The notes under the pieces: generated by a model
What the model saw: the letters and a program-made list of their open reading frames with translations, nothing else
The model's database searches: none
Told to the model about the DNA's origin: nothing
Assembly: GCA_030374735.1 (NCBI GenBank)
Contig: JASCIV010000110.1
Location: forward strand, 1-45,383
DNA length: 45,383 bases
Origin: Gracilaria caudata
Lineage: Eukaryota > Rhodophyta > Florideophyceae > Gracilariales > Gracilariaceae
Direction: 5' to 3'
Made by a program: the position numbers and the translations under genes
Shown here: positions 19,536 through 30,541 of the stretch, one piece after another
How the letters are laid out: each line of letters opens with the position of its first letter
Numbering within the stretch: position 1 is the stretch's first letter

Positions 19536-21023
19536 TCATCCGTTTTTCGCGGATACCCGCGCCTTGAGCTTCCATAGAGGGGTTAAGCAAAGCACAGACA
19601 TGAACGAACACAAAATCAGAGAACAGAAGAACCCGGACCACTTGAACTTTTGGATTATGAATGCTAATGGGACGCCTGAAGCGGCTGCCCCAAGGTAGCT
19701 TATTAAGCCAAGCATGCCGTTTGCAGTTCCGACCACTCTCTTATCCGCCACTTCGGCCCCAATGAGTCCGATCATCATCTGAGGCCCGTTAATCATGAAA
19801 CCCATGATAGCCATTGCTAGGAAATCCCACAGTGGATTCCGACCTCCAGATAACCACGTGACGATCAGACTGACAACCAGACCAAGCAGGTATACGATTG
19901 TCACCGCCGCTCGTCGCCCATTAGCCCAGTCGGAGACTATGCCTGCAGAAAATGTTCCTGCGATACCTCCAACCTCTACCCCAGACACGCGATACGCGGC
20001 TTCCGTTGCAGAAAACGTATGAGCATCTAGTAACCAGAACTGCAGCCAGCTTTTCATACCAGCTCGAACGAAGTATACAAAAAAGTATGCAATGGCCAAG
20101 GTCCAAATCATCCGATTCTTGAGTACGCCTTCCATAAAGGCTTGCTTCCATGGAACGCTCTTTGCCTGTTCGTCATCAATTTTCTTCTTGGCAGCCTTTG
20201 GTTCCCAACTGGTTAAGAAGCCCATCTGCCGCGGCGAAGATCTCGTGAACAAGACTGTGAGAAGCGCCAGTGCCATCGCAAACGCACCAGGGGCAACCAT
20301 TCCAGCACGAAACCCAGCCCTTGATGATGCAAGCCATCCGCAAACAATGGGTGCCATAAATCCACCGATGTTAGCACTTGTACTCCATAGAGCCCAGAAG
20401 AATCCTCTTTCTTCGGGGCTAAACCAATTCAGTAACATTTTGGCAGAAGATCCCGCTCCGACACCTTGAACGAGTCCATTCAATCCCCATAGAATAGCGA
20501 GCAAGGAGACTGTGGATACGGAACCCATGGCGACATTAACCAGACCCGCAAGAAATAATCCGGCCGCCAGCGCAACATGGGGCGCAGCACGATCAACAAC
20601 AACTCCGGTGAACAGACGCGATAGACCGTACGCTATGGGAAAGGCCGAGGTAATCTCACCAATGCTCTGCAGCGTGAGGTTGAGGGAGGATGCCATAACG
20701 GGGGCGATGTATGTAAAAGTCGCGCGTAGCATAACATACGTTGCATATGTTAACGCCATGGCGGAGAAAATGGCACCACGAACAATTTTGAATTTGAACT
20801 GACCTTCCGAAAAGGTCTCAACATTTGAAGTTGGTTCTAGTGGGCTTCCTGTGTTTCCTTGAGCTGAGGATTTACATAAAACAGTGTGACGAGAAAGCTT
20901 TGTGGGTGCTCGAATCCATCGACGAGGTGTACGCCTAAGCACAGCTTGCTTACCTCCTCTGATGCGCTGATCTGCCGTCCAAGCTCGCATGAACGCCGTG
21001 CTGTTCGAAATCGAATGATGCAT
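19536..21023 (-). CDS. MFS organophosphate:phosphate antiporter-like transporter (GlpT/SLC37 type), probably plastid
   Basis: A 495-residue protein with about 12 transmembrane helices from residue 80 onward. Family-typical sections include IAYGLSRLFTGVVVDR (loop between helices 2 and 3), the stretch LLNWFSPEERGFFWALWSTS, the central loop SSPRQMGFLTSWEPK, and AMGFMINGPQMMIGLIG-like helices near the C-terminus, as in glycerol-3-phosphate/hexose-phosphate antiporters of the OPA family. The first 75 residues are Arg/Thr/Ser-rich, suggesting organelle targeting. Within this leader, GTAAGC (at 20953) and a CCTCAG acceptor (ending 20864) bound a 90-nt segment whose removal keeps the frame, so an optional intron is possible. 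Substrate is likely a phosphorylated metabolite but is not resolvable. Confidence 0.85.
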   Translation of the reverse strand: MHHSISNSTAFMRAWTADQRIRGGKQAVLRRTPRRWIRAPTKLSRHTVLCKSSAQGNTGSPLEPTSNVETFSEGQFKFKIVRGAIFSAMALTYATYVMLRATFTYIAPVMASSLNLTLQSIGEITSAFPIAYGLSRLFTGVVVDRAAPHVALAAGLFLAGLVNVAMGSVSTVSLLAILWGLNGLVQGVGAGSSAKMLLNWFSPEERGFFWALWSTSANIGGFMAPIVCGWLASSRAGFRAGMVAPGAFAMALALLTVLFTRSSPRQMGFLTSWEPKAAKKKIDDEQAKSVPWKQAFMEGVLKNRMIWTLAIAYFFVYFVRAGMKSWLQFWLLDAHTFSATEAAYRVSGVEVGGIAGTFSAGIVSDWANGRRAAVTIVYLLGLVVSLIVTWLSGGRNPLWDFLAMAIMGFMINGPQMMIGLIGAEVADKRVVGTANGMLGLISYLGAAASGVPLAFIIQKFKWSGFFCSLILCSFMSVLCLTPLWKLKARVSAKNG

Positions 21024-24000
21024 TCTTCGACATATCCACTGCTTGGGATACGAATTTGTTTATGTTCTAATAGACAGTTAAATAGTGTTGGAAGTTCAAG
21101 TGCGATTTGAATGTTTGTGAGAGAGATCGCGGCGCTGTAGAAACCGGAAGCAGTGGTAGATCGGTTGTGCTGGATGTGGTACCAATGCAATAGTCTCAAT
21201 CACGCAGCAGCTGCTGCTGGGGCGACAGTGATGAAGATTCCGAACATGTGAAGTTGAAGTTGGATGACGGGACACTGGAGATCTATCGGCAGATGCGCTT
21301 TGCGCTGCCGCATGCGGTAAGGTTACGATGGTAACGCATGACTCTGTGACATTTGGGAACCGCGCCGTTACGCTTCGGCATACACGCATGTAACCCCTGT
21401 TGCGAGATGATTCGGATGCTGTGAGTGCACGCAATCACGCCACGTGTACGGGTAATTTGCCGAAAGTCGTTGATTCATGAACATCATGAAGATGAACGAA
21501 GTGCTCGGCGCCCCGCTGACGTGGTTGAAATTCCACATTGGCTCGCAGTCTGCCCCGACATGTTTGGTCGCACAGTGTCTTGTGCTTCAATTGGGAAGAT
21601 GCGCGTGGGTCGAACGCTCAAAAGTGTGTAAGCTGCTGCTATTCCGCATAATGTGCTCGTTGATGAGGGTGTGGGGGTCTGCGTTCGATGCCAATTGAAA
21701 GGCCAAGTCAGGGTGGTGCGCTATCCTCATAGAAACCATAGTGCTGCATCCTTTTGAACCAAAACAGAACACTGTTTCCACTGCATCCAAAGTTGTTGGG
21801 TGCTAATCGCGTTAACCAAAATTTGCCTGTGCTTTTATGTTTCCAGCAAACTCACTAGAGAGTAGTCAACGCGCTCTCGACCTTTGCAGAACTACTGTAC
21901 AGTATCTACTTGGTACAAATTAGAAGTGCAGTCAAACGAGTCAATCATCATGTGACGGTATGATTGTGGGGTGTAAGTGCCAAGCAGGTGGGAACTTATG
22001 GACCAGGGTAATTGACAACTTTTGAATGGTCACCATTTGACCAGCTGCTGCGTAATCTGATTCGCACGGAACCAATGGCCTGCTCTGAAATGAATCGAGG
22101 TGAGAGGAGACAGAGAAAAGCATTGAATTCACCCAGAAATCAAGCGTCAATCTTCATTACAAACAGCACGTGTTTCTGCCATTATGTGCTATTGCCCTCG
22201 GCAATCCATATGGGATACAAGAAATTACGTTCGAAAAAGTACATATCGTTTGGGTCCACAAACTCAATTCAGCACTGCTAGTAGCCTCGGGCTACTACAT
22301 TGTTACAATCGAAGAGGATGTCCTGAACAGAAACTCTATTCTAAGGCTACACGTTCAAATATACTTGGAGAAAGTATACATCATGTTTATGTTGCTGTTT
22401 AATCGAGCACCCCCGTTCTTTCTCTACGGACTGCGTGCTTCAGTTATTGCACCACCAAAAGTTCTTATCTACTTTCTGCGGTACATTGGGCCCCGCTTAC
22501 GACAAAGACACCCAACATATCGCTAGACATTCACAAGGGGTTGGACGAGAAACGCCACGCCAACTAGAAGTCTGCAAATTCCGGCAACATGAACTTCATA
22601 CTGTAGTTTGTTCAAGGAAATCATCTACAAAATCACAGAAAACGAGGTGTAGTAGCATTATTATGACGGCCTTGTTGTAAGCATTCGTTGGTGTGACAAG
22701 TAAAATATGACTAGGTATACACCATCATCACTTTGGTTAGTTGATATAAAGGAGAACATTATTCATGCGTCGCAAAATCGAAGCTACACAGACAAAGCAT
22801 CACGCAGCCATGAAACTTATTTCGCAAAGGATTCCAAATCATGAATATCTTCAGTAGAGAGAAAATGGTCACTTTCTTCTTCTCTGTTGCGGACGTCTAT
22901 TTCCGAAGGCAAACGGAGAACTGTGTACTAAAGATAGTTCTTTTTTGTGCGAATATCTATTCCGAAAGAGAAAAGCGAGCACTCCCAATGGTGACTTCAG
23001 GAACATCGCCTGAGTATTTAAAGAGATGTTATGAAACTTGTATGATCTTGCTATGAGTCTTGTTGTCGATGTCGGGAGCAATTTGTTTATGTACAGCGGC
23101 TCCTCGCCAACAATACCAAATTACAATGTACTTAAATACATCTTAGACGTTATCAGAACAATATGCATAATGCGGCAAGGAACTCAACCCCATACATATG
23201 GGAAATGATATATATCAGGCGTGGATTAGAGTCACCAGCCTGTCCATGCCATGGTACGGTGACGAAGGAAGCGGTCGAATAATCTTTTGAAGGCTATTCT
23301 TTGACAGAGAAAGTTCGCGGGAACTTGGATTGTTTCCCAACTATGTATAACCAACCTTAAAAGATTTCTCTTCATACCCACAACATAATTTCTCCACGAA
23401 TTTCCTGGACCAGAGCTTTCCTATTGAATCATTCAACATGAACATGATGTTCATAAAGTGGTGGGCATATGACCTTTCGAAAATGGACAAACCCGAGAGA
23501 GCAAACAAATTCCAATCGATATGGACGCCTACTTGCAACTTAGCTTAGGACAGCGCAGTTGCCGACGTCATCTCAATAACCGCACGTAAGCCCCTCTCGG
23601 AGAAATTGAACTGGACCGCAGTGGCCCCACCTGTATGCCTTTATGGGCTGCACTTCCTGATTGAGTTGCGGCTGAGTTGCGAAAAATCGAGATTTGAGAG
23701 CTGCAACAGATATATCTTATATCATCGGACCAGAACATATTCCATTTCAATTTCGAATATGGATAAAACAGCAGCTGACCCTCTTGATTACCCCAAGATC
23801 CAACCGTCTTCCCAAATCATATTTCGTAGCTGCCCAACGAACTCGAGCCTGAACTTTCTCCTTGCGCCCAACTTTGTTTGCCCTTCTTATTTTCATCAAC
23901 AACATTGTTGCTCTCTATCTCTACCTCTTGTTGCTGCGCAGTGAAGCATTGGTCTCTTTGTCTCCTGGTGCTAAACACGCACTTTGCGTTCGTTCAAAGC

Positions 24001-24099
24001 CATTGGCAAACAAGCACAAAGTCCTCTAATTGTTGTTATTCTCCCTTGCCACCGCGTCGCAGCGAGTCGCTCTTCAGCTTATCAAACAGTTTACTAGCC
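21024..24099. other. Large intergenic region
   Basis: About 3 kb with no supported gene. Open frames are at most about 118 codons (22170-22526, plus strand) and do not resemble known families. No tRNA-like T-arm or long repeat was found by eye. The last 200 bases are pyrimidine-rich and probably include the promoter and 5' UTR of the gene at 24100. Confidence 0.45.
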
Positions 24100-26280
24100 A
24101 TGGATATGAGCACACGCAAAGGCTTCCCGCCCCCTAACAAGAGCAACTTGTATCGTTTACTCAAACGGTTTCGCAGTATATTGGAACATAATCAGTTGGC
24201 CATACGCCCCACGCAGTCTAATAACGAAGAAACACTACTTAAAGTTTGTGAAAAGCTTTGTCATCGCAAAAAACTTTGTGTTCGTCTTCTCAAGCTGTCC
24301 GGTTTATGTCTCATGCCTGAGGTGATGCAGACTTTGCATAGATACAGGCACCTGAGAGTGTACAGCTACAGGGAATACATGAAGGCAGATGGAAGCATCA
24401 AACAAAATGGAGGTGTACTCAACATTGCTTTCATCCCCCCGTTCGTTGTATCCGACGACGCCGAGGAGCAAGTCTCAATTGACAAGAACTCTCGTTTGAG
24501 AGCAGGCCTCTGGAAAGAAGCGTCACGCTTTGACTGGGACTCAAGAAGTCGCATTTTGCAACTTCTGTTTATCATGGCTGCTTTCTCAGCGACACTCAAC
24601 GGATGGATTGGAAGCCCTGACTGCCATTCACCTGCGGTAGCAATCGAAGTATGGAAGCGCTTTAGCGATCCCAGCTTCTGCACCGCTTCCATGTTCCCTG
24701 AAGACGCAAGTAGTCCCCAGGACATCAGACAGGGATGGGAAACCGCGGTCAAGGTGATCAAAACCAACGTTGCTGAGCTTTATCACGATAAGGAAAAACC
24801 TATTCCACCCAGGCTAAGAAGATGGGGGCGTCAAACCGAGTTCGCAGTGCGCATCATCGACATCCAAAATCGCACCATGGCATGGTTTGGCCAACTCGTG
24901 TCTGAAATGTGTGTGGTGACATTTGACCGACTGGCTATTCGTTTTGGTGACTTGAGAAGCTTCATGCGACCTTTTGCTGTGCAAGCCGAGTTGTCGTTCC
25001 GAACCCTCTTGGAAAGGGAAGTTGGTATCACCTTGGAGCATGTTGCGTGGCGGAGTTTGTTTTCTGAGCAGACAGCGATGGATCTCCTTTCTCGCTGTCA
25101 ACAGTCGGGCAAGCTTCTAAAACAGGTATCAGAGAATTCTTCAGAGTCGGGTGCACCAGCTCACAGCGACAGGGACGAGGACGAAAACAGGTATGAACGA
25201 AGAAATTCGGACCCAAACAGTAATCAAGCCGAGGAGTACAAGAATGAGGAGAGGGAAGAGGTATTGTCACCGATATCACCGGATGTTGATGTTATAAGAA
25301 TGGCAAGGATGGTTCCATCGACAGAGCGAAAGCGCCGCAAGGTAGGATATACACCGTCGAAAGCAGCTGAAGTAAATAGCAAAGTCGCCAATGTCCATAA
25401 TCAGGCGAATGAAGACAGCATCGGAGAAAGTGACAGTGATGGGTCTGTTCCGATCTCCAAAAGGCATCCTCCTCCCTCAATTGCTAAGGATGAAAGTAAG
25501 AGTGCAGGATTTCCAGACAAGTGGGATCGTGTCATGACAGATCGCGATCCTCGTGCCCAGCAGATCCCCGCTGATCTAAGTATTGCAGAGAGACGGAGTG
25601 GAGAGAGGAAGGGTTCAGCAGGAGATATGGAAATTGACAAACATGGTGACGACAATCTAGTTGGTACTATTCCGAAGAATCCTGCTGCAACTACACAAGG
25701 ACAAGGACTGAACCAAATGGAATCTGTGGGAGTGCGGAAACCCTTTGGAAGATACATCGGATCTGGGCGCGAAAGACAACCAGAGGAAAGTGAACGACAT
25801 GCAGTAGATAGTGTCCCCAAAAAGAAGGCAAGAATTTTAGTGAACAACTACAGCAACTTAGGAGAACACCACGGGTTTTCGGCGGGGTGGGATTCTGGGC
25901 AAAGAAGGCCGACGCAGATAACTGAAGAAAATCATATTCACAACTTGGAAAAGGCACCACACACAACTGAAGTCACCGAAGGATCGATCTCTAGTCCGCC
26001 ATCCCTGAGGGGAGGATATGACATTCCTGATACCAGGAAGTTCGGCAAGAAGCAGTTTCTATCCTCCGTATGCTCAGATGTTGGATCACATCAAACGTTG
26101 TCTGCACAAATGGGTACGGTGTCTGAATCTCATCGAAAGCGCATTGCAGAAAAGATCGCCCTTCAAGTTAGGCGCGAAGTCCTTCTCAGGCGTCAGAGGT
26201 CGGACATGATTGAAAAAGATGGCAGACATATGGTTGTACCTCCGAAGAAACGCCCTAAGTATCTAGATCAATGTCAGTAG
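24100..26280 (+). CDS. Large nuclear-type protein with possible TFIIS-N-like helical domain
   Basis: A 726-residue intronless protein. The start is ATG 24100 in a strong context (GCCATGG); the frame runs open farther upstream without ATG. Residues about 10-95 contain LLKVCEKLCHRKKLCVRLL followed by LMPEVMQTLHRYRH, which loosely resembles the four-helix TFIIS N-terminal/LEDGF-type fold (weak). Residues about 95-340 form a conserved-looking globular region with many aromatic residues. The C-terminal half is disordered and highly charged, with basic clusters such as ERKRRK, PKKKAR and PPKKRPK that could act as nuclear localisation signals. A chromatin or transcription role is inferred from composition only; no catalytic motif is visible. 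Confidence 0.62.
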   Translation: MDMSTRKGFPPPNKSNLYRLLKRFRSILEHNQLAIRPTQSNNEETLLKVCEKLCHRKKLCVRLLKLSGLCLMPEVMQTLHRYRHLRVYSYREYMKADGSIKQNGGVLNIAFIPPFVVSDDAEEQVSIDKNSRLRAGLWKEASRFDWDSRSRILQLLFIMAAFSATLNGWIGSPDCHSPAVAIEVWKRFSDPSFCTASMFPEDASSPQDIRQGWETAVKVIKTNVAELYHDKEKPIPPRLRRWGRQTEFAVRIIDIQNRTMAWFGQLVSEMCVVTFDRLAIRFGDLRSFMRPFAVQAELSFRTLLEREVGITLEHVAWRSLFSEQTAMDLLSRCQQSGKLLKQVSENSSESGAPAHSDRDEDENRYERRNSDPNSNQAEEYKNEEREEVLSPISPDVDVIRMARMVPSTERKRRKVGYTPSKAAEVNSKVANVHNQANEDSIGESDSDGSVPISKRHPPPSIAKDESKSAGFPDKWDRVMTDRDPRAQQIPADLSIAERRSGERKGSAGDMEIDKHGDDNLVGTIPKNPAATTQGQGLNQMESVGVRKPFGRYIGSGRERQPEESERHAVDSVPKKKARILVNNYSNLGEHHGFSAGWDSGQRRPTQITEENHIHNLEKAPHTTEVTEGSISSPPSLRGGYDIPDTRKFGKKQFLSSVCSDVGSHQTLSAQMGTVSESHRKRIAEKIALQVRREVLLRRQRSDMIEKDGRHMVVPPKKRPKYLDQCQ

Positions 26281-27806
26281 GCTTCTTACTGTCTAGCGAC
26301 GTAGCTTTATTGGGGAACAATGAGCACAGTCCAGTTGCACCTTTCGTTCCATGACGAGAGTTTATGGGGAGACTAATCATCAGGGGTCCTATCGCAATCG
26401 TAAAGGGTTGTTAAAACATCGTCAACTGGAAGATGACACAGTAGTGCTTCTCACGGTTCTTCCATGTTTGTGTCTGATTCTATGGCTCCATTCCATTCGT
26501 CCACGAAAACCTGGAACGGAGGTGCTCACCGTGCGTTAAACCTGGTCTTCTACATTTGAATCTACAGCTTCGGGTCAGCTCGGGTAATGAAATGAACGGG
26601 TGTAGAACATACTTGCGTTATGTTAGATTTAGGCTCCAAGGGCGATCCTGTTTCAACTCAAACGCAATCGTATAGAGTCATCTAGGGAAAGAGTCATTGT
26701 AGAAGACGATTAAGTCAACAACTGTGTGTATGGAAGCCGTTCACGCATCGGTGCCCTAGAGCAGTGTTGTAAAGTTTGCTTGCCCTGTTCAAGAAAAAAG
26801 ACTCGGCTGCAACGATAGCGTTGCATGGCCAAAAATTTCAAAACTGTGCCAGATACCCCGGCCATTGTACAAGGTCTCGGTCGTACAACACACTCAAAAT
26901 ATCCTACGACGATCTCAGATGGTTTGGAGTCCAGGAAAGCATCTCCGAGAGAGAAATGGCGGTTCTAGCTAGGAACCGGTGCAACCATCATGGTTGTCGT
27001 TGTGCACAATAACCATATAATTATCTACCGTTGCTTATTGCGAGAAAAAGAGAAACGTCGACACCGTAAAGGCTGTCTTTCTCTGTGCCGTATGGCAAGT
27101 CCTTCATGCATGTGTAGTGAACAATGTGAGACGTACACACTCTCTTCGCTGTGACGGGAGTTACAAGAAGAATTCCTCATCTGAATACGATTCAGCCACA
27201 ATACTATCGTTGTTGCTGACAATCCAGGTCGACGTTTTTCTCATTTCAAATCAGCCTTGGACGGCAACTGTGCTAGTTGAACCACTGCTGCACCGTGTCG
27301 GTCTGGCCTGTGAAAACTCTCTCCCTGGTAACCTTTATCCTCTCTACGACCCCTGCTTCACGCAGTCGCCGTGAACTTATGGCTGAGACGGTTTTCTTTC
27401 CACGCGCGGTGATGGTTATCACGGACTCAAGGAGGCTAAGTTTTCGAAAGCCTCAACCCCGTGAGTGCTTGGCAGGTTCGCATGGGCAGGTTGTATCCAC
27501 GGCTAAACTGAAATGCGGTCTTATCGATACTTTAACATTTCCAAACTAGATATTGTGTGCGGGTATCACTGATATTCTTGCACACAGTGACTGCATCAAT
27601 CTTCCACTGTTCATTTTCTGCAAACAATAGACTTCCTCTGTACTTAAAAACATCGTCCGATTGAGGTCTCTGATCTTTTTTCTTATGTAGGACTGTTGTC
27701 AACAACCGTACAAGTACAACTTTTCCCTCAAGTGGAGTTGCAGTAACAAATTGGTCTGTACATCTGCCAGTGAGAGTTTTTTCATTTGTTTCTGCATCGT
27801 TACGAG
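26281..27806. other. Intergenic
   Basis: No gene is supported over 1.5 kb. A minus-strand frame of 118 codons (27532-27888) overlaps antisense the start of the next gene; it has no recognisable domain and is not called. Confidence 0.45.
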
Positions 27807-29927
27807 ATGAATACTCCGGGAAAGCACCCCATTGGAAATCAATACTCGACGCACGGCTGTCGTTTCCGACTTTCATGGACTTCTCCATGGAATTATTCTT
27901 CCATCACCATGCGTATCAGGGATTCATACTTCTTGAAGGATGGGCCGATTGTTCAGTTTACTTGTCTCAAATCGACTAGGTGGAAGCAGTGCTTCAATCG
28001 AGCAAAGCGTGGACTTTGGGAAGGAACAACTTCGTTGGTGGTATTAATCTCCTTGTTGCTGATCCTCATTTTTTTGCTTGGCGTGGAGTCTTCTCTGCAC
28101 GAAGGGGACCTTCCTTCGGCATCGGCGGGATATGCCTTTCTGACCAGAGAGAAGGACTCATCTGCAGTGTATCGCCAGCTGCATCGTTTTCATTCTGTTC
28201 CAAATCGCTATCTTCAACTTCTGACTCCTGAACAGCATCACGATCTTTTCCTAATGATGTCCACGCCAGCATCGACTAGCGTTCTCGCAACACCCAGCCG
28301 CCGCGCAGTTTTTGTGCATATCACCAAATGCAGGCTTCACCCATGTTTACGAGCTATTGCGAGTGCTATTACATATGCCCGCGTTACTCACCGAGTTGCT
28401 GTCATATTTGTTGACGTTGTTGATGGAATTAGTGTTCCTCAGCTGTTAGAACTGTCAGCGAATGGCGCACTACGTGACGAAGCCATCTTCATCCCATTGA
28501 GCGTCCCAACATTGGACTTTCACGGAGAAAACCAGACTGTTGTCAGTGACTGGGCAGAGTTCACGGTGGTTCGAGCAGTCGCTCCAAACAGTTTAATCGA
28601 TGTAAACACCTCCAAGGAATCGAACCTCGTTTCTGACAGTAGGGCTCCAGCACAGGATTACTTTGAAACATTACCTAGGATAGGGAACACGGAGGATGTA
28701 GCAACCCTGGATAACTTGGCTGCGCTCGACACTCATGTTTCACTAACATTATCTGAAGTTGTTTGGTCACGATATGCTCCGAGGACTCTACAGGAGGGAC
28801 TCTTTCAAGATCAGTTACATCCCATGGCAGGGATACCGCCCCATGTAATATCCCGAGCATCCATTCTGGGCCGTCATCGAGCAACAACGAATTCGGAGAT
28901 AACGGACTCTATGCTTCATATCGACTATGATATTCCCGAAATGCTCTGGCGTGGAATGGGCGAACTTGAAAGAAAACTTCTTCTATTGAAACTTGAAAGC
29001 AAAAGGAGACGAGGAGTGGAAAACCCAAGGATTATGTTCGTACATACCCAGTATGGTCTTGGAAACCGTCTCAGAGCTCTTGGCTCGGCAATGGCCTTTG
29101 CCAGAAGGACAGGCAGAGTTCTGGTGCTGATATGGGTCCCCGATCAACACCTCAACTGCAGATTTACAGATTTGTTCGTCGCCAGTGACGAGTTCGTCGT
29201 TAGTAACGCGTTCTCGCCAGGGGAAGAATGGCCTTTCGCCTTAAACAAAAAGAAGGATCGTAAGATGAAGAATGTAAAGTGGTACAACTTCATGAGAGTG
29301 AACGGCGTGAAAGTCATTTCATCCGAACAACCTGTCCTGGATGATGCAGAACGTCACATTTATGTTTCCACATGTTACGTTATCCAGTCTCCAGTCACGC
29401 CGTTCATCATAAGGACGACCAGCTCGTATTGGCAAGTCCTCCGTACGCTGTCGCCTCATGTGGATGTTGTACGACTTGTTGAACGGTTTTCGAGTTACCC
29501 TCTTTCGAGTATGATTGGTATTCATATTAGGGGGAAGAACATTAAGACAGATATCAGCGGGATCAATGCAACTGATTACTCCGAAGAATCTTCACGAACC
29601 ACGGACTTTTGGAGAAACCTAACGAAAGTGGATACATTTGTGGAGGAAATGCGAAAACAGACCGCGGATCAATTGTTTTATGTTGCCGCTGACCAAAAGG
29701 AAGTGTTTGCAAAGCTCGAGCATGAGTTTCCCTCACGTATATTTTACACACCACGACACTGCGACAGTCGAGATAGAGATTGTTTACCTTTCGCTCTAGC
29801 AGATATCTTATTACTAGCGAAATGTGCATCATTACGAGGAAGCTATTGGAGTTCTTTCTCGGAATTGTCGACGCGTATCGGTGGAGCGCGGTTTCTGCTT
29901 GCTGGAATTGATTTTGGTCGGCCGTAA
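27807..29927 (+). CDS. Fucosyltransferase-like type II membrane glycosyltransferase with internal duplication
   Basis: A 706-residue protein from ATG 27807; a later ATG at 27909 would give a short cytosolic tail typical of Golgi enzymes. One signal-anchor helix (TTSLVVLISLLLILIFLLG) follows a basic stretch, so the catalytic part should face the Golgi lumen. The C-terminal domain has GLGNRLRALGSAMAFARRTG (from residue 417) and IGIHIRGKNIKTD (His573), the donor-binding pattern of GDP-fucose transferases of the NodZ/FUT8/O-FUT superfamily. An upstream stretch, CRLHPCLRAIASAITYARV (from Cys175) preceded by RAVFVHI and followed by VAVIFVD, aligns with the same motif and its flanks (RIMFVHT ... VLVLIWV), so the N-terminal half appears to be a degenerate second copy. 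Donor and acceptor are inferred, not shown. Confidence 0.75.
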   Translation: MNTPGKHPIGNQYSTHGCRFRLSWTSPWNYSSITMRIRDSYFLKDGPIVQFTCLKSTRWKQCFNRAKRGLWEGTTSLVVLISLLLILIFLLGVESSLHEGDLPSASAGYAFLTREKDSSAVYRQLHRFHSVPNRYLQLLTPEQHHDLFLMMSTPASTSVLATPSRRAVFVHITKCRLHPCLRAIASAITYARVTHRVAVIFVDVVDGISVPQLLELSANGALRDEAIFIPLSVPTLDFHGENQTVVSDWAEFTVVRAVAPNSLIDVNTSKESNLVSDSRAPAQDYFETLPRIGNTEDVATLDNLAALDTHVSLTLSEVVWSRYAPRTLQEGLFQDQLHPMAGIPPHVISRASILGRHRATTNSEITDSMLHIDYDIPEMLWRGMGELERKLLLLKLESKRRRGVENPRIMFVHTQYGLGNRLRALGSAMAFARRTGRVLVLIWVPDQHLNCRFTDLFVASDEFVVSNAFSPGEEWPFALNKKKDRKMKNVKWYNFMRVNGVKVISSEQPVLDDAERHIYVSTCYVIQSPVTPFIIRTTSSYWQVLRTLSPHVDVVRLVERFSSYPLSSMIGIHIRGKNIKTDISGINATDYSEESSRTTDFWRNLTKVDTFVEEMRKQTADQLFYVAADQKEVFAKLEHEFPSRIFYTPRHCDSRDRDCLPFALADILLLAKCASLRGSYWSSFSELSTRIGGARFLLAGIDFGRP

Positions 29928-30541
29928 AGGTATCCTGTTATCATATCCTTTTCACGCGCGTAGTGCCGCGGCTGCCAGGAGCATCAAATAGGCAAATCAA
30001 TATCACCGCGAGTTGAAAATAGGAAAAGCTGCCTAGTATCTGCTGCTCACGCAGCCATATGGGTTGGACGCCGGCGAAAGCCAGTCTTAGAACAATACTT
30101 CTGGCTAATATGACTGTACTGCGCACCTTTCAGATTTCGAGAGTAAAACGAGCCAGCGAAATGACGAACCGGTGTGGAACCCGGTTATCTTAAGTTGAGC
30201 TCATGTCAACTTGAGCACGTGTGCTAGGGTCTATACTGCAACAGCTTCAATTCTTGAAGCTTGCTAGCGGTGATGGTAATCTCGCAAGACAATAGTCCTG
30301 GTCGTTTCAAAAGTCTGTTTCGGCTTGAACGGGAATGATAGATGCACAGTGTTACAGAATTTAGTTCACAGAGAGGGTTCAGATGATTCACGTTATATTC
30401 CTTGTTTTTAACGAGCAGAGAGAACGGATTCGGCATCGGTCATGATATGTTCATCGGCTCCACTTTCTTTTACACGAAAAAGATCGTTTGTGCCCAACAT
30501 TAAGAGTTCATCTGATTGTCTTCTATCAGAAGAATTTGATC
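29928..30541. other. Intergenic between convergent genes
   Basis: Two 3' UTRs; no coding frame or notable structure. Confidence 0.45.

Noticed and set aside
27532..27888. 118-codon minus-strand frame antisense to the glycosyltransferase start
   Set aside because: It overlaps a better-supported gene and has no domain; chance is the simplest explanation.
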